From an uncultured Maribacter sp. (GTDB lineage: Bacteria; Bacteroidota; Bacteroidia; Flavobacteriales; Flavobacteriaceae), in contig CAKZLG010000035.1 in the NCBI GenBank assembly GCA_937125035.1, forward strand, positions 1 to 34,978: DNA of 34,978 nucleotides, read 5' to 3'. Below are positions 7,497-15,805 of the stretch, piece after piece. Numbering within the stretch: position 1 is the first letter of the stretch; each line of letters begins with the position of its first letter. The position numbers were made by a program, and so were the translations under genes. The notes under the pieces are model-generated. The model did no database searches, was not told the DNA's origin, and saw only the letters and a program-made list of their open reading frames with translations.

Positions 7497-9725
7497 TTAT
7501 CTTTTGGGTTCATGGCCCAGATTGTCCAGAACGATCACTCCAGAAGGGGTCTTGTCAAAGATGAGTCGTATTTTGTTTATTCGGGCATAATCCACCATGG
7601 GATTGTTCTCTTTAAACTCGGAAAGCGGAATATGATGGGTTTGTAGCTGAACTTCCCATGGACTTCCAACCCAGTCTTTTTCCAGGTAGGGTAGTTTTGT
7701 GAAGCGGGAGAGCAGTCTTGGAGCTATTTTCTTTAGATTACCCACAACAAGCGTAGCTGATTGGCCAAGGCTATCCACCACGGCGATGGAAAAGTCCGGA
7801 AGGAGTTCTTTCTCATTTTCTTTCTGTTCTTCATCACCCTTATCATTAGTGCTCTTATCTGCGTTCCCTTCCGATGGAAGTACCAGCCACTTTGGGTCTC
7901 CCGCACCGAGTGTTAGCTGTAGCTCCGTTCCTTCCCCCGCCAGGGGAAAGAAGCCATTGGGCTTGCTGATTTCGTAGGTGGCGAGGGTATTTGTTTGTTC
8001 GGCACTGGCATCCTCCCACCCCAAGACAAGGACATTGTTGTCCCTAAAACCCCGGTCACGGGTCCTTAGGTTAAGTTCGCGCCAAAGCGTAAATCCCTCA
8101 CCGCTTAATTGTAGGCTGTCTACCGCCGTGGTAAGGTCTAAATCTTCCTCAAAATCCACCCAAATCTCGGCATTTGACCCAGCGTACTGCGAAAGGATGT
8201 AACGTTCTGGAAGCCATTGCCTGCCCCAGGCCACTTGCTTAAAGAGCGGTACATATTTCGTATTCTCCAAGAGTACGGTTTCGGCAAAGGCCCCAATAAA
8301 GACTTTGGCCACGATTTCCTGCTCTTTCTGCGGCAACAATGGGGCAAGGTTCAATAACCATTTGCGCGGCGCTCCAAAGTCTGACCGGCCCCATGTGCTG
8401 TTAAACTGGCCGTGATTGGCACCATGTACGTAGATACCTGCCTTGACATGGAAAAGGCTATCCGAATAGACCATTCTACGAAAGGGGCGCATGCCCCAAA
8501 AGCTGGTTTCATCCGCATCGTAGGAACCCTGTAGACTCAAGTAGTCCACATTCTCCAAAACCATTTTTCGGTCATGTCTATAATCCGTCGGTGCCAGGGC
8601 CACAATTCCTTTGATATTGAAATTGAAATCAAAAGAAACCTCCGCCCGATCCGGATAATAGGGCAATGTATTGTACACCCCGGCCATGGTGACGGCCTCC
8701 CCTCCACGGGAATGGCCTATGAGCATGATGTTGTTCAAATCCACCTTCCCGGCCAATGGGTGCTTGTCCTCTTGGTTCCACTTGCTCCACTGCTCCAAAT
8801 GCTTCAATAAAAGCCAGGCCCGCACAGGCATTTCCTTTCCCATAAAATCGCCCGACCAATGGCCGTTCACAAAATTCTCATCCACCGAAACGGCAATAAT
8901 GCCCTTGCTGGCCAGAAGCTCCCCAAGATAGCCATACCCATCGTCCGAGTGATCGATCATACCATGGTTCCCGTGCACGATCAAGGTCAATGGGAAAGGC
9001 CCCTTTCCCTTTGGCATATAGACTCTTCCGTTCAAGGGAAATGCATCGGCACCAAAGCCCCAATAACGTTCCCGCCATTTCTTTTTCTTGCCCTTCCATT
9101 CGGGCAGCAACAGTGAAGCATCCACTGTGGGGGTTCTGTAGGTTGCCCCGTCAGAAAACTCCTTGCGTTGCTGGTCCGTGCCGCTGCCATAGGTGAAACG
9201 CTCCACTTCCAAGGGACCCATACCCGCGGGGTCTGGTAATGTGGAATTTTCTACAGGCACCTCATAATAAGCACTGGCCGGAATGATGTTGTCTTCATAG
9301 GGGTCGTGGCCGGACCAAGCCAGAAAGAAAATGACGGCCAAAGTACCCAAGCTTGCTGTGATGAAGGTGGCCAATGCCCAGCGCGACTTTGATGCATACC
9401 ACCAAAATGCACCGCTCAGCAACAATACGGCCAGTAGCATTATTGGATAAAAGACGCTATCTGGCCAACCAAAGCCGTATAGCTGTAGACCAATGAGTGC
9501 CCCAATGGCGCTGCCAATCGCCAAACGATAGGGCCTTGCTACAGTCCCCCAACCTTTTCCCAGCAGACCCAGAACCATATATAAGACCCAAAATAGAAGC
9601 AATCCCATGCCCATGGCCAACAACATCATGACCAAAGGTGGCCACCCTGTGGAGAAGTGATACCCTTTGATACCAAAAAAAATAAGGATGCCTACGGCCA
9701 GGAGGTACGATAATCTGTTTTTCAT
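7497..9725 (-). CDS. Membrane-anchored alpha/beta hydrolase
   Basis: The N-terminal 145 residues hold about five hydrophobic segments. A periplasmic alpha/beta-hydrolase domain follows: oxyanion region LIVHGNHGMIDH, nucleophile elbow GHSRGGE with the serine at residue 339 (348 from an ATG 27 nt upstream), a possible acid in LQGSYDADE and a likely catalytic His in HGANHGQF. A further 250 residues form a beta-rich C-terminal domain with a K/E/N-rich linker at about 615-635. The hydrolase part resembles PET-hydrolase/dienelactone-type enzymes, but the substrate is unknown; an ester or lipid acting outside the cytoplasmic membrane is an inference. I chose the start at 9725 (MKNRLSYLL) because it gives a K/R-led first membrane segment in an A-rich context; 9752 is possible. 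Confidence 0.75.
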   Translation of the reverse strand: MKNRLSYLLAVGILIFFGIKGYHFSTGWPPLVMMLLAMGMGLLLFWVLYMVLGLLGKGWGTVARPYRLAIGSAIGALIGLQLYGFGWPDSVFYPIMLLAVLLLSGAFWWYASKSRWALATFITASLGTLAVIFFLAWSGHDPYEDNIIPASAYYEVPVENSTLPDPAGMGPLEVERFTYGSGTDQQRKEFSDGATYRTPTVDASLLLPEWKGKKKKWRERYWGFGADAFPLNGRVYMPKGKGPFPLTLIVHGNHGMIDHSDDGYGYLGELLASKGIIAVSVDENFVNGHWSGDFMGKEMPVRAWLLLKHLEQWSKWNQEDKHPLAGKVDLNNIMLIGHSRGGEAVTMAGVYNTLPYYPDRAEVSFDFNFNIKGIVALAPTDYRHDRKMVLENVDYLSLQGSYDADETSFWGMRPFRRMVYSDSLFHVKAGIYVHGANHGQFNSTWGRSDFGAPRKWLLNLAPLLPQKEQEIVAKVFIGAFAETVLLENTKYVPLFKQVAWGRQWLPERYILSQYAGSNAEIWVDFEEDLDLTTAVDSLQLSGEGFTLWRELNLRTRDRGFRDNNVLVLGWEDASAEQTNTLATYEISKPNGFFPLAGEGTELQLTLGAGDPKWLVLPSEGNADKSTNDKGDEEQKENEKELLPDFSIAVVDSLGQSATLVVGNLKKIAPRLLSRFTKLPYLEKDWVGSPWEVQLQTHHIPLSEFKENNPMVDYARINKIRLIFDKTPSGVIVLDNLGHEPKR

Positions 9726-9880
9726 TTTGGGTTGCTTGTGGTTTAAGCCCATAAGGTAACCAACAAATTTAAAATACGGACGCGCCCTGTGAGGATTTAA
9801 GGGGAATGTACATTTAGGACATTCTTATGGGCAACACGGCAGAACAGAGTGGGGTTAGCTGCATATTCATCAAACGTGGG

Positions 9881-11392
9881 CTACATCTTTGCCGCGAACA
9901 TTTTGGAGATCTTGGACCGGAGTTTTCGTTCGTAATCCTCCTCTAACCATTCCTTATAGTTCTTGGTGTTGTTCATGATGCAATAGGAATATTGGCGTAC
10001 CCTATAAGAGATTTCCTCTTTGAGCTGTTTGGCCAAAATGCGGGCATCAAAAACATCATTGGCATTTTCAACACAGATCCTGGCATGTTGTTCAATGCTC
10101 TTCTCCAAGACCAATTTTGATTTTTCCCCATTGGCGAAACTTTTTTTGTATTCCGCCTTGATATCAAAATCGATGGTGGTGCTCTTTGAGAACTTGGCAC
10201 GGAGTTCTTTGGGCATCTCATACACAAATTCCCGCTCAATATCCTCATCGTTCTTGATGTTTTCCAAGTAGAAATCCGGAAAGTGAAATATCTCCTGCCA
10301 ATCTATTGGGGCGTCCCAAAGGCCAAAACGGGCAATATTATTTCCCATGTCCACCACGGTGAACTCTTCCTTATGCCCCAAGTATCTGGAGCCCCTGCCG
10401 ATCATCTGAAAGTACAACGTCAACGAACGTGTGGCCCTGTTGAGGATAATGCTTTCCACGGAGGGTTCATCAAACCCCGTGGTAAGGATGCTCACCGAAG
10501 TGAGAATGGCATCTGGTGTCTTGGAGAACCACTGTAATATTTCCTTTCGTTCAGAGGCCGTGTTCTTATTGTCCAGGTGTTTAATGGGCAGCCCCGCCTT
10601 TTTGAAGGTTTCGTAGACATACCGGGAGGTGTTGATGCCATTATTGAAAATAAGGGTCTTGGTGCCCTTGGCAATTTCATTATAGGCCGATAGCAATTTG
10701 GTCAGCATATTGTAATTGCCATACAGTTCATCAGAGGATTTGACCGTATAATCACCATTGATGCCGAGCTTTAGGCTTTGTAGGCTTACATCATAGCTGT
10801 ACATGTTGGCCTTGGCCAGGAATTTCTTTTTAATGAGCGATGCAATGGATTCCCCCACGATCAACTTTTTATAGTTGTCCTTCATGGGAAGTTTGATGTT
10901 GGAACTCAACGGGGTGGCCGTAACCCCGAGGATGGTGGCCTTTTCAAAGTACTTGAACAATTTCCTGAAGGAATTGTAGTGTGCCTCATCAATGATCACC
11001 AAGCCAATATTGTTGATCTCCACTTTATCCTCTTGGAGACGGTTGTTCAAGGTCTCCACCATGGCCACAAAACACATGAATTCGTCCTGGTCCTGTAGTT
11101 CCTTGACCTCACTGTTTATTATCTTGTTCTTGACCCCAAACCCATGCAGCATTCTAGAGGTTTGCAGGCTGAGCTCTATTCTGTGGGTCAATACCACCAC
11201 CTTTTTCCCTGTTTTTTGGATATACCGCTTAGCGATCTCTGAGAAGACCACGGTCTTGCCCCCACCGGTGGGTAGTTGGTACAACAGATTCTCGTTCTTT
11301 GGGTTATTGCCCAAATACTCAAAGATGGTGTTCAGATCCTCCTCTTGATAGTCGTAGAGTGTCTTTTCCGAAATGTCTTTCGTTGGTTTCAA
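9881..11392 (-). CDS. SF2 DEAH-type helicase
   Basis: A 503-residue superfamily-2 helicase with motif I LPTGGGKT (41-47), motif II DEAH (135-138), motif III GVTATP, and a second RecA domain ending in motif VI QMIGRGSR. It resembles the XPB/Rad25-like or type III restriction-subunit-like branch, but no nuclease or methylase is attached or adjacent, so a nucleic-acid remodelling role is all that can be said. The C-terminal 130 residues are helical and charged. No ATG exists before motif I: an in-frame TAA lies 15 nt upstream of the TTG at 11392, so the start is almost surely TTG. The promoter at 11436-11466 would give a leader of about 40 nt. Confidence 0.85.
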   Translation of the reverse strand: MKPTKDISEKTLYDYQEEDLNTIFEYLGNNPKNENLLYQLPTGGGKTVVFSEIAKRYIQKTGKKVVVLTHRIELSLQTSRMLHGFGVKNKIINSEVKELQDQDEFMCFVAMVETLNNRLQEDKVEINNIGLVIIDEAHYNSFRKLFKYFEKATILGVTATPLSSNIKLPMKDNYKKLIVGESIASLIKKKFLAKANMYSYDVSLQSLKLGINGDYTVKSSDELYGNYNMLTKLLSAYNEIAKGTKTLIFNNGINTSRYVYETFKKAGLPIKHLDNKNTASERKEILQWFSKTPDAILTSVSILTTGFDEPSVESIILNRATRSLTLYFQMIGRGSRYLGHKEEFTVVDMGNNIARFGLWDAPIDWQEIFHFPDFYLENIKNDEDIEREFVYEMPKELRAKFSKSTTIDFDIKAEYKKSFANGEKSKLVLEKSIEQHARICVENANDVFDARILAKQLKEEISYRVRQYSYCIMNNTKNYKEWLEEDYERKLRSKISKMFAAKM

Positions 11393-11435
11393 GAGGAATT
11401 TGGGGTATTAATGGACTATTTGAACAAAAACCCTA

Positions 11436-11466
11436 CAAAATTAGGGGATTTTTAACCTCTCTAAAA
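11436..11466 (-). promoter_or_regulatory. Promoter of the helicase gene
   Basis: On the minus strand TAATTTTG (complement of 11436-11443) is an exact TAnnTTTG match, and TTTT (complement of 11463-11466) stands 19 nt upstream in place of TTTG. It lies about 44 nt before the TTG start and supports that start. Confidence 0.5.
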
Positions 11467-11588
11467 ACCAAATTCCCTAAAAATGGGAAAAGTTATAAAG
11501 TGATCGTTGAAAGATTTTTGGTGTTTGCCCTATTTTTTTGGCCCACACGGGCCTAATGTCTCATTTAACCCAATAAAATTTCGTAAGG

Positions 11589-12518
11589 TCAATATCCTTT
11601 TTTTCGGTCCACTACGTTTTGTAGGGGCTGATCGGTGGACAGCCTTTCGTAGTTTTCCAAAATCTGGGGAACCACGGATTTGGTATCCGAAACACTGGCG
11701 TAATGAGGTGTCATCATGATCTTGGGATGGGCCCAGAAGGGATGCGCCTTGGGCAAAGGTTCTTCATGGTACACATCCAGACAAGCGCCAGAAAGATGGC
11801 CCTTGTCCAAATAGGCGATCAGATCCTCATCAACCACGTGTCCGCCACGTGCCACATTGATGATATAGGCCCCTTGGGGCAATTGCTCCATAAGCTGGGC
11901 ATTCAAAATACCGGCCGTATCTGTGGTCAACGGCAACAAGCAGACCAAAAAATCCGATGCCTTTAAAAATGGATTTTTCCCGGTTTCCCCGGCATAACAG
12001 GTAACTCCGGGAATCTCTTTTTGACTTTTGGACCAACCCACCACGGTAAAGCCGGCATGCACCAGATCCTTGGCGGTCAAGGAACCAAGTTCCCCAAGGC
12101 CCATGACGCCCACGGTAACGTCCTTAATACGCCTGTAGGGCAAAGGGTTCCAATGGGCCTTGGTTTGTTGAAGTTTATAGGTGGGGAAGTTTTTCAGTTC
12201 GGCAAGGATAGCGGATAAGACGTGTTCTGACATGTCACTGGCCAAATAGGGGTCCACCACCCGGGTAATGGGTATGCCCTGTGGTGCTTGGTCATCCTCA
12301 AAGATATAGTCCACCCCTGCCCCGGCAGAGGCAATGCACTTTAAATTGGGGTAGTTGGCCAGGCTGCCCTTAGGGTGTTTCCATATCAATGCCATGGTAA
12401 TATCCCCCTTGGGATGGTCCTCGTTGTACCCGTATACCTTTACCGATGGATTTCCCTGCTGCACGGCCTTTTTCCAGAGGTCTATCTTACCGTCCTGTCT
12501 TATGATCACTATACTCAT
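11589..12518 (-). CDS. ghrA: Glyoxylate/hydroxypyruvate reductase A-type 2-hydroxyacid dehydrogenase
   Basis: This D-2-hydroxyacid dehydrogenase reduces 2-oxoacids such as glyoxylate or hydroxypyruvate with NAD(P)H in the cytoplasm. The 309-residue length and the motifs fit the GhrA branch: an N-terminal substrate domain with ASAGAGVD (63-70), the nucleotide-binding GxGxxG at 140-145 (GLGELG), and the catalytic triad R224 (NVARGG), E253 (HEEPL) and H272 (TPHYAS). Its ATG overlaps the stop of the DUF6155 gene by 4 nt (ATGA), so the two are very probably co-translated. The gene symbol is by motif resemblance; the exact oxoacid cannot be told from sequence. Confidence 0.88.
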   Translation of the reverse strand: MSIVIIRQDGKIDLWKKAVQQGNPSVKVYGYNEDHPKGDITMALIWKHPKGSLANYPNLKCIASAGAGVDYIFEDDQAPQGIPITRVVDPYLASDMSEHVLSAILAELKNFPTYKLQQTKAHWNPLPYRRIKDVTVGVMGLGELGSLTAKDLVHAGFTVVGWSKSQKEIPGVTCYAGETGKNPFLKASDFLVCLLPLTTDTAGILNAQLMEQLPQGAYIINVARGGHVVDEDLIAYLDKGHLSGACLDVYHEEPLPKAHPFWAHPKIMMTPHYASVSDTKSVVPQILENYERLSTDQPLQNVVDRKKGY

Positions 12519-13027
12519 TGTTCCAATATATCCAAAGCCTTTTGGAATTCATCTTCCAATGGCCACTGTTGTTTTTCCACTTGACCGTATATTTTTAGGA
12601 TACGGTCCTTGAAATCCGGCAAAAGGCCATGCCACGAAACATGCTGTAACAGTTCCTTGAAACTGTTGAGCATACTTTTATAAAAGGCATCCGGCACATT
12701 GCGGTCCATGGCAAAGGTCTGTGCCACTTCCAAATTATAGCTCATTACATCAGCCAGCAGCACGGCGTCCATGCCCAAGGTCCTAAAGTGCTTAATGTAT
12801 TTTTGGGCCACGGAGCGCCGCGCCTTGGGCCGTTTCCTCTTTACCGGGAAATATTCATTTGAAATCTTAGCCTTGGCCTCCTGTACCATTTGGTCCTCTT
12901 TGGGGTTAAAGACAAAATCATAATAGGTCTTTACGGCGGGAAAGCGATCGTAGAGATCAAGCAATTGCTCCTGGAGGCTTCCCTTGTCCAATTGACCAAT
13001 ATACTGTTTCAGTGCCCTTTTGCTCAT
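12515..13027 (-). CDS. DUF6155 family protein
   Basis: A 170-residue soluble, mostly helical protein matching what I recall of DUF6155, found in Bacteroidota and some Firmicutes. It begins MSKRALKQYIGQLDK and contains the conserved-looking FPAVKTYYDFVFNPKED, then KISNEYFPVKRKRPKARRS, a strongly basic patch, followed by helices around Y and W residues. No enzymatic motif is visible and the function of the family is unknown. It is first in a two-gene operon with the GhrA-type dehydrogenase (4-nt overlap) and divergent from rpoD across 172 nt. Confidence 0.8.
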   Translation of the reverse strand: MSKRALKQYIGQLDKGSLQEQLLDLYDRFPAVKTYYDFVFNPKEDQMVQEAKAKISNEYFPVKRKRPKARRSVAQKYIKHFRTLGMDAVLLADVMSYNLEVAQTFAMDRNVPDAFYKSMLNSFKELLQHVSWHGLLPDFKDRILKIYGQVEKQQWPLEDEFQKALDILEQ

Positions 13028-13133
13028 AGCTACCCTAGGTTATGCCAAAAATACACTTTGTGTTAAGATTTCCCTAAACTGCCAAAAGATTTCTTAAGTT
13101 CTCACAATTTATGTATAAGAAAGTACCGCACTC

Positions 13134-13163
13134 TTTGGAAAAGACGTAAAAAAAAGTTATAAT
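13134..13163 (+). promoter_or_regulatory. Putative rpoD promoter
   Basis: TTTG (13134-13137) is followed after 20 nt by TATAATG (13158-13164), 36 nt before the rpoD ATG. The -33 half is Bacteroidota-like and the -7 half more like the general TATAAT; the spacing fits. Confidence 0.4.
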
Positions 13164-13199
13164 GAGAACTTGTAGGAACACTAAAACAAACATAGATAC

Positions 13200-14063
13200 A
13201 TGAGGCAACTAAAGATCATCAAGCAGGTAACCAATCGCGAATCAAAATCTTTGGACAAATACTTGCAGGATATCAGTAAAATAGATTTGATTACGGCAAA
13301 TGAGGAAGTGGAACTGGCGCAGCGCATAAAACAGGGGGACCAAGTGGCCCTCGAGAAGTTGACCACGGCCAACCTCAGGTTTGTGGTATCGGTCGCAAAA
13401 CAATACCAAAACCAAGGTTTGAAATTGCCGGATTTGATCAATGAGGGCAACTTGGGCTTGGTAAAGGCAGCCAAGAGGTTTGATGAGACCCGTGGCTTTA
13501 AATTCATATCCTATGCCGTTTGGTGGATAAGGCAATCCATACTTCAGGCCTTGGCAGAACAATCGCGCGTGGTGCGCTTGCCACTGAACAAGATAGGATC
13601 CATCAATAAGATTAAGAAAACATTCTCCTATCTGGAGCAGGCCCACGAGCGCCCACCATCCGCAGAGGAGATTGCCAAAGAATTGGAAATGACCGTTTCA
13701 GAGGTAAAGCAATCCCTTAAGAACTCTGGCAGGCACGTCTCCATGGATGCACCGCTACGTGAGGGTGAGGATTCCAATCTGTACGATGTTTTGCGGTCTG
13801 GCGAATCGCCCAAACCGGACAATGACCTGTTGCACCAATCTTTGAACACAGAGATCAATAGGGCCTTGGATACCCTTTCCCCGCGTGAAGCTGATGTGGT
13901 AAAACTGTATTACGGTATAGGAGATCAACAGTCCATGACCTTGGCAGAGATTGGCCAGACGTTTGACCTTACCCGAGAGCGGGTGCGACAGATCAGGGAA
14001 AAAGCCATACGGAAACTACGGCACAATTCAAGGAGCAAATTACTAAAGACCTATCTGGGATAG
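13200..14063 (+). CDS. rpoD: Primary sigma factor of RNA polymerase, Bacteroidota type
   Basis: The 287-residue protein is the short primary sigma factor of Bacteroidota, which lacks most of region 1.1 and the non-conserved insert. It begins [14 protein letters not shown], with region 1.2 ([16 protein letters not shown]), region 2 ([36 protein letters not shown], then the -7 recognition and melting segment [15 protein letters not shown]), region 3 ([14 protein letters not shown]) and region 4 ([17 protein letters not shown] and the helix-turn-helix [27 protein letters not shown]). It directs the enzyme to TTTG/TAnnTTTG promoters of the kind noted elsewhere in this window. It is monocistronic and ends at a strong terminator. 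Confidence 0.97.
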   Translation: MRQLKIIKQVTNRESKSLDKYLQDISKIDLITANEEVELAQRIKQGDQVALEKLTTANLRFVVSVAKQYQNQGLKLPDLINEGNLGLVKAAKRFDETRGFKFISYAVWWIRQSILQALAEQSRVVRLPLNKIGSINKIKKTFSYLEQAHERPPSAEEIAKELEMTVSEVKQSLKNSGRHVSMDAPLREGEDSNLYDVLRSGESPKPDNDLLHQSLNTEINRALDTLSPREADVVKLYYGIGDQQSMTLAEIGQTFDLTRERVRQIREKAIRKLRHNSRSKLLKTYLG

Positions 14064-14078
14064 GTATCTTACTCCATT

Positions 14079-14120
14079 AAAAAAAGAAAGCGCCCGTTTT
14101 GCCAACGGGCGCTTTCCTTT
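14079..14120. terminator. Strong bidirectional terminator between rpoD and the micro-ORF unit
   Basis: A perfect 13-bp stem (GAAAGCGCCCGTT at 14086-14098 with AACGGGCGCTTTC at 14104-14116) has a 5-nt loop TTGCC. Seven As at 14079-14085 give a long U-run for minus-strand transcripts; TTT after the stem serves plus-strand transcripts. It lies 15 nt after the rpoD stop and about 22 nt after the end of the minus-strand micro-ORF pair. Confidence 0.92.
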
Positions 14121-14138
14121 ACTAATAAACACTAAACA

Positions 14139-14240
14139 CTAAGAATAACTTAATTTGTTGATATTGTACCCTACAAGGATATCATTCAAGTTTTGAATAA
14201 AATTCTGATACGAATTGTTGTCTTGGTTCTGTAATGCCAT
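14139..14240 (-). CDS. Micro-ORF B: 33-residue peptide, second of a related pair
   Basis: ATG at 14240, TAG at 14139. The peptide begins MALQNQDNNS and then reads YQNFIQNLNDIL before ending VGYNINKLSYS. The core Y-x2-F-x-Q-x-L-N-[D/E]-I-L is shared with the peptide encoded just upstream on the same strand (14273-14371), in the same register, which is hard to explain by chance. It is polar, Asn/Gln-rich and helix-prone, without signal peptide, membrane segment, Cys or a typical leader cleavage site. It lies 32 nt after the first micro-ORF and 22 nt before the terminator hairpin, within the same apparent transcript. I do not recognise the family; translation is inferred from the paralogy and the tidy transcript layout. 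Confidence 0.6.
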   Translation of the reverse strand: MALQNQDNNSYQNFIQNLNDILVGYNINKLSYS

Positions 14241-14272
14241 AATGTAAGCTTTTGGGGGTTTATGATAAGGGA

Positions 14273-14371
14273 CTACATAAAGTCCAATTCTGCCAGTTCA
14301 TTGATGCTTAATATTTCATTTAGTTCTTGAAGAAATATCAAATATTCTTCTCCGTAGGTATCGTAGAGCAT
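14273..14371 (-). CDS. Micro-ORF A: 32-residue peptide, first of a related pair
   Basis: ATG at 14371, TAG at 14273. The peptide begins MLYDTYGEE, has the core YLIFLQELNEIL and ends SINELAELDFM. It is acidic (Glu-rich) and amphipathic-helical, while its downstream partner is Asn/Gln-rich and nearly neutral, so the two could form complementary helices. The AAACCTAAAAT context before the ATG is the A-rich kind usual in Bacteroidota, which seldom use Shine-Dalgarno sequences. A promoter-like sequence ends about 48 nt upstream. Function unknown: a small regulator, a subunit of a complex or a peptide expressed with stress are all possible. No modification enzyme or toxin-like partner adjoins it. 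Confidence 0.6.
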   Translation of the reverse strand: MLYDTYGEEYLIFLQELNEILSINELAELDFM

Positions 14372-14418
14372 ATTTTAGGTTTAATTGGTTATCGATTTGG
14401 GTACTTTATTTTGATATG

Positions 14419-14450
14419 CTAAATGTATGTATAACGGTATCCGCGGGCAA
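14419..14450 (-). promoter_or_regulatory. Promoter for the micro-ORF pair
   Basis: On the minus strand TTG (complement of 14448-14450) precedes TACATTTAG (complement of 14419-14427) by 20 nt, close to TTTG-N20-TAnnTTTG. It lies in the otherwise empty space between the YaiO-like gene's 3' end and the micro-ORFs, and about 48 nt from the first ATG. Confidence 0.45.
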
Positions 14451-14552
14451 TAAATTGTGGTGAATGTCAAAAAAAATGTGGTGTGCACAGGGCCTTTACG
14501 TGGTGTCGTGGAACAGCTTTTACAGCACAGATGGAACTTTGGAGGCCTTAGA

Positions 14553-15803
14553 CTAAGGCTGCGCCCTGTTTTGGCCGTTTTTACCGAATTTAATCGAATA
14601 GGCCAGCCCTGCTGTAACGGATAGGAAGAAATCTCCGGAGCTAAAGGCCAGTTCTTGGCGGTTCACTCCCAAGGAGGCCTTGTACTGGTTGCTTCCCGAA
14701 CCGTCTGTAAATTGATACTCCAACCGTACGCGCTGCGCTTCCAAATACAAAAGGGTTTCCGCAAGGAGCTGCCCATCCACTATGAATTGGTTCAATTCCG
14801 TATCAAAGCCATATACGAGATTGAATCCTAGATAATTGTTGCCGTCCTTCAGGTATTTCCGTACCAAAAGGTTACCGGAGACACCCACGCCCCGTTTGCC
14901 CGTAGGGACTACATAAGGCCGCATTACGGCATAGTAGTTGCCCCTGTACAGCCCAAAGGTCCCCGTAAGGATGGTGGCTGCATCCGTAGCAAATGATAAG
15001 TGCCTAAAACCTAAAGAAACCTCCATGGCCTTGGGGAGCTCCCTTACGACCTCCGCCCCCAATCTAAACCTAGGGAAGATCTCTGATGGGGAATACCCTA
15101 CATTGAGATAGCCGCTGTAGGTTTCAGAGAAAGTAGGGTAAGCATCCAACTCCGCTTGAAGACCATTGATGTTGAACCGGCGATTAAAATTGACACGCGG
15201 CAACAGCACCCCCCAAGACACCTCCTTTTTGTATTCCAGGGCGGCAAAATACATGGGGTCCAAAACCTGATCGAACACCTCGCCCTCCGTATACAGTGCA
15301 AGGGCCTGGTCAAAGCCCTCGGTCCTCTTGGTATTTATGAGCACATTCTGTAAAAGTCGTTCTTCTTGTATTTGCTCAAGTATCCTAGCACGCAAGGCTT
15401 GGAGGTCCACATCATCCGGAAGATATAACAACGCTTTATTGGCAAGGCCCAGGGCAATGTTCCAATTCTTGGCATACTGCTCGTTGGCAATGGCGGCCAT
15501 CCACGTGTCCTTATCTTGTGTTTCCGTGCTGATGATCTTATTGAACTCCAAACGGGCCCTTGCATGGTCATTGTCCCAACTATAGGTTTTGCCCAATAGG
15601 GTCTGCACGTCTAAATAATTTGGATATTGGTCCAAAATACGTTGTAATGTATCCCTTGCCTCTTTATATGACCCGGCAAAGGCAAGTTCTCTTGCGGTAT
15701 AAAAAGAGGCATCCGGATTTTTAGGAACCCCTTGTTCTTGTCCAAAAAGCGCGAACGGGCCCGTGAACAGAATGCACAAAAGGTAGAAGATGGACCTGCT
15801 CAT
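14553..15803 (-). CDS. TPR plus YaiO-family outer-membrane beta-barrel protein
   Basis: A signal peptide (MSRSIFYLLCILFTGPFALFGQ) precedes two to three TPR-like units at about residues 30-150 (SYKEARDTLQRILDQYPNYLDVQTLLGKTYSW and following), then a C-terminal domain of alternating amphipathic strands at about 190-416 with many Y/G/F residues, ending in a strand SIKFGKNG. This is the plan of YaiO proteins and is analogous to PgaA and BcsC, where periplasmic TPRs feed a polymer into a barrel. It is last in the six-gene operon, starting 2 nt after the LtaS-like gene stops. I infer it is the outer-membrane exit or anchor for the polymer made by the GT2 enzyme. In Escherichia coli, as I recall, yaiO lies near the GT2 gene yaiP, which supports the pairing. 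Confidence 0.8.
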   Translation of the reverse strand: MSRSIFYLLCILFTGPFALFGQEQGVPKNPDASFYTARELAFAGSYKEARDTLQRILDQYPNYLDVQTLLGKTYSWDNDHARARLEFNKIISTETQDKDTWMAAIANEQYAKNWNIALGLANKALLYLPDDVDLQALRARILEQIQEERLLQNVLINTKRTEGFDQALALYTEGEVFDQVLDPMYFAALEYKKEVSWGVLLPRVNFNRRFNINGLQAELDAYPTFSETYSGYLNVGYSPSEIFPRFRLGAEVVRELPKAMEVSLGFRHLSFATDAATILTGTFGLYRGNYYAVMRPYVVPTGKRGVGVSGNLLVRKYLKDGNNYLGFNLVYGFDTELNQFIVDGQLLAETLLYLEAQRVRLEYQFTDGSGSNQYKASLGVNRQELAFSSGDFFLSVTAGLAYSIKFGKNGQNRAQP

Positions 15804-15805
15804 AG

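Noticed and set aside
9881-11392. A type III or type I restriction system
   Set aside because: Only the helicase is present; no methylase, specificity subunit or nuclease domain is found within or next to it.
13200-14063. An alternative (stress) sigma factor
   Set aside because: Length, N-terminus and regions 2 to 4 are those of the Bacteroidota primary sigma factor.
14545-14559. Palindrome GCCTTAGACTAAGGC across the YaiO stop
   Set aside because: The stem is only 6-7 bp and no T-run follows on the minus strand, so I do not call it a terminator.
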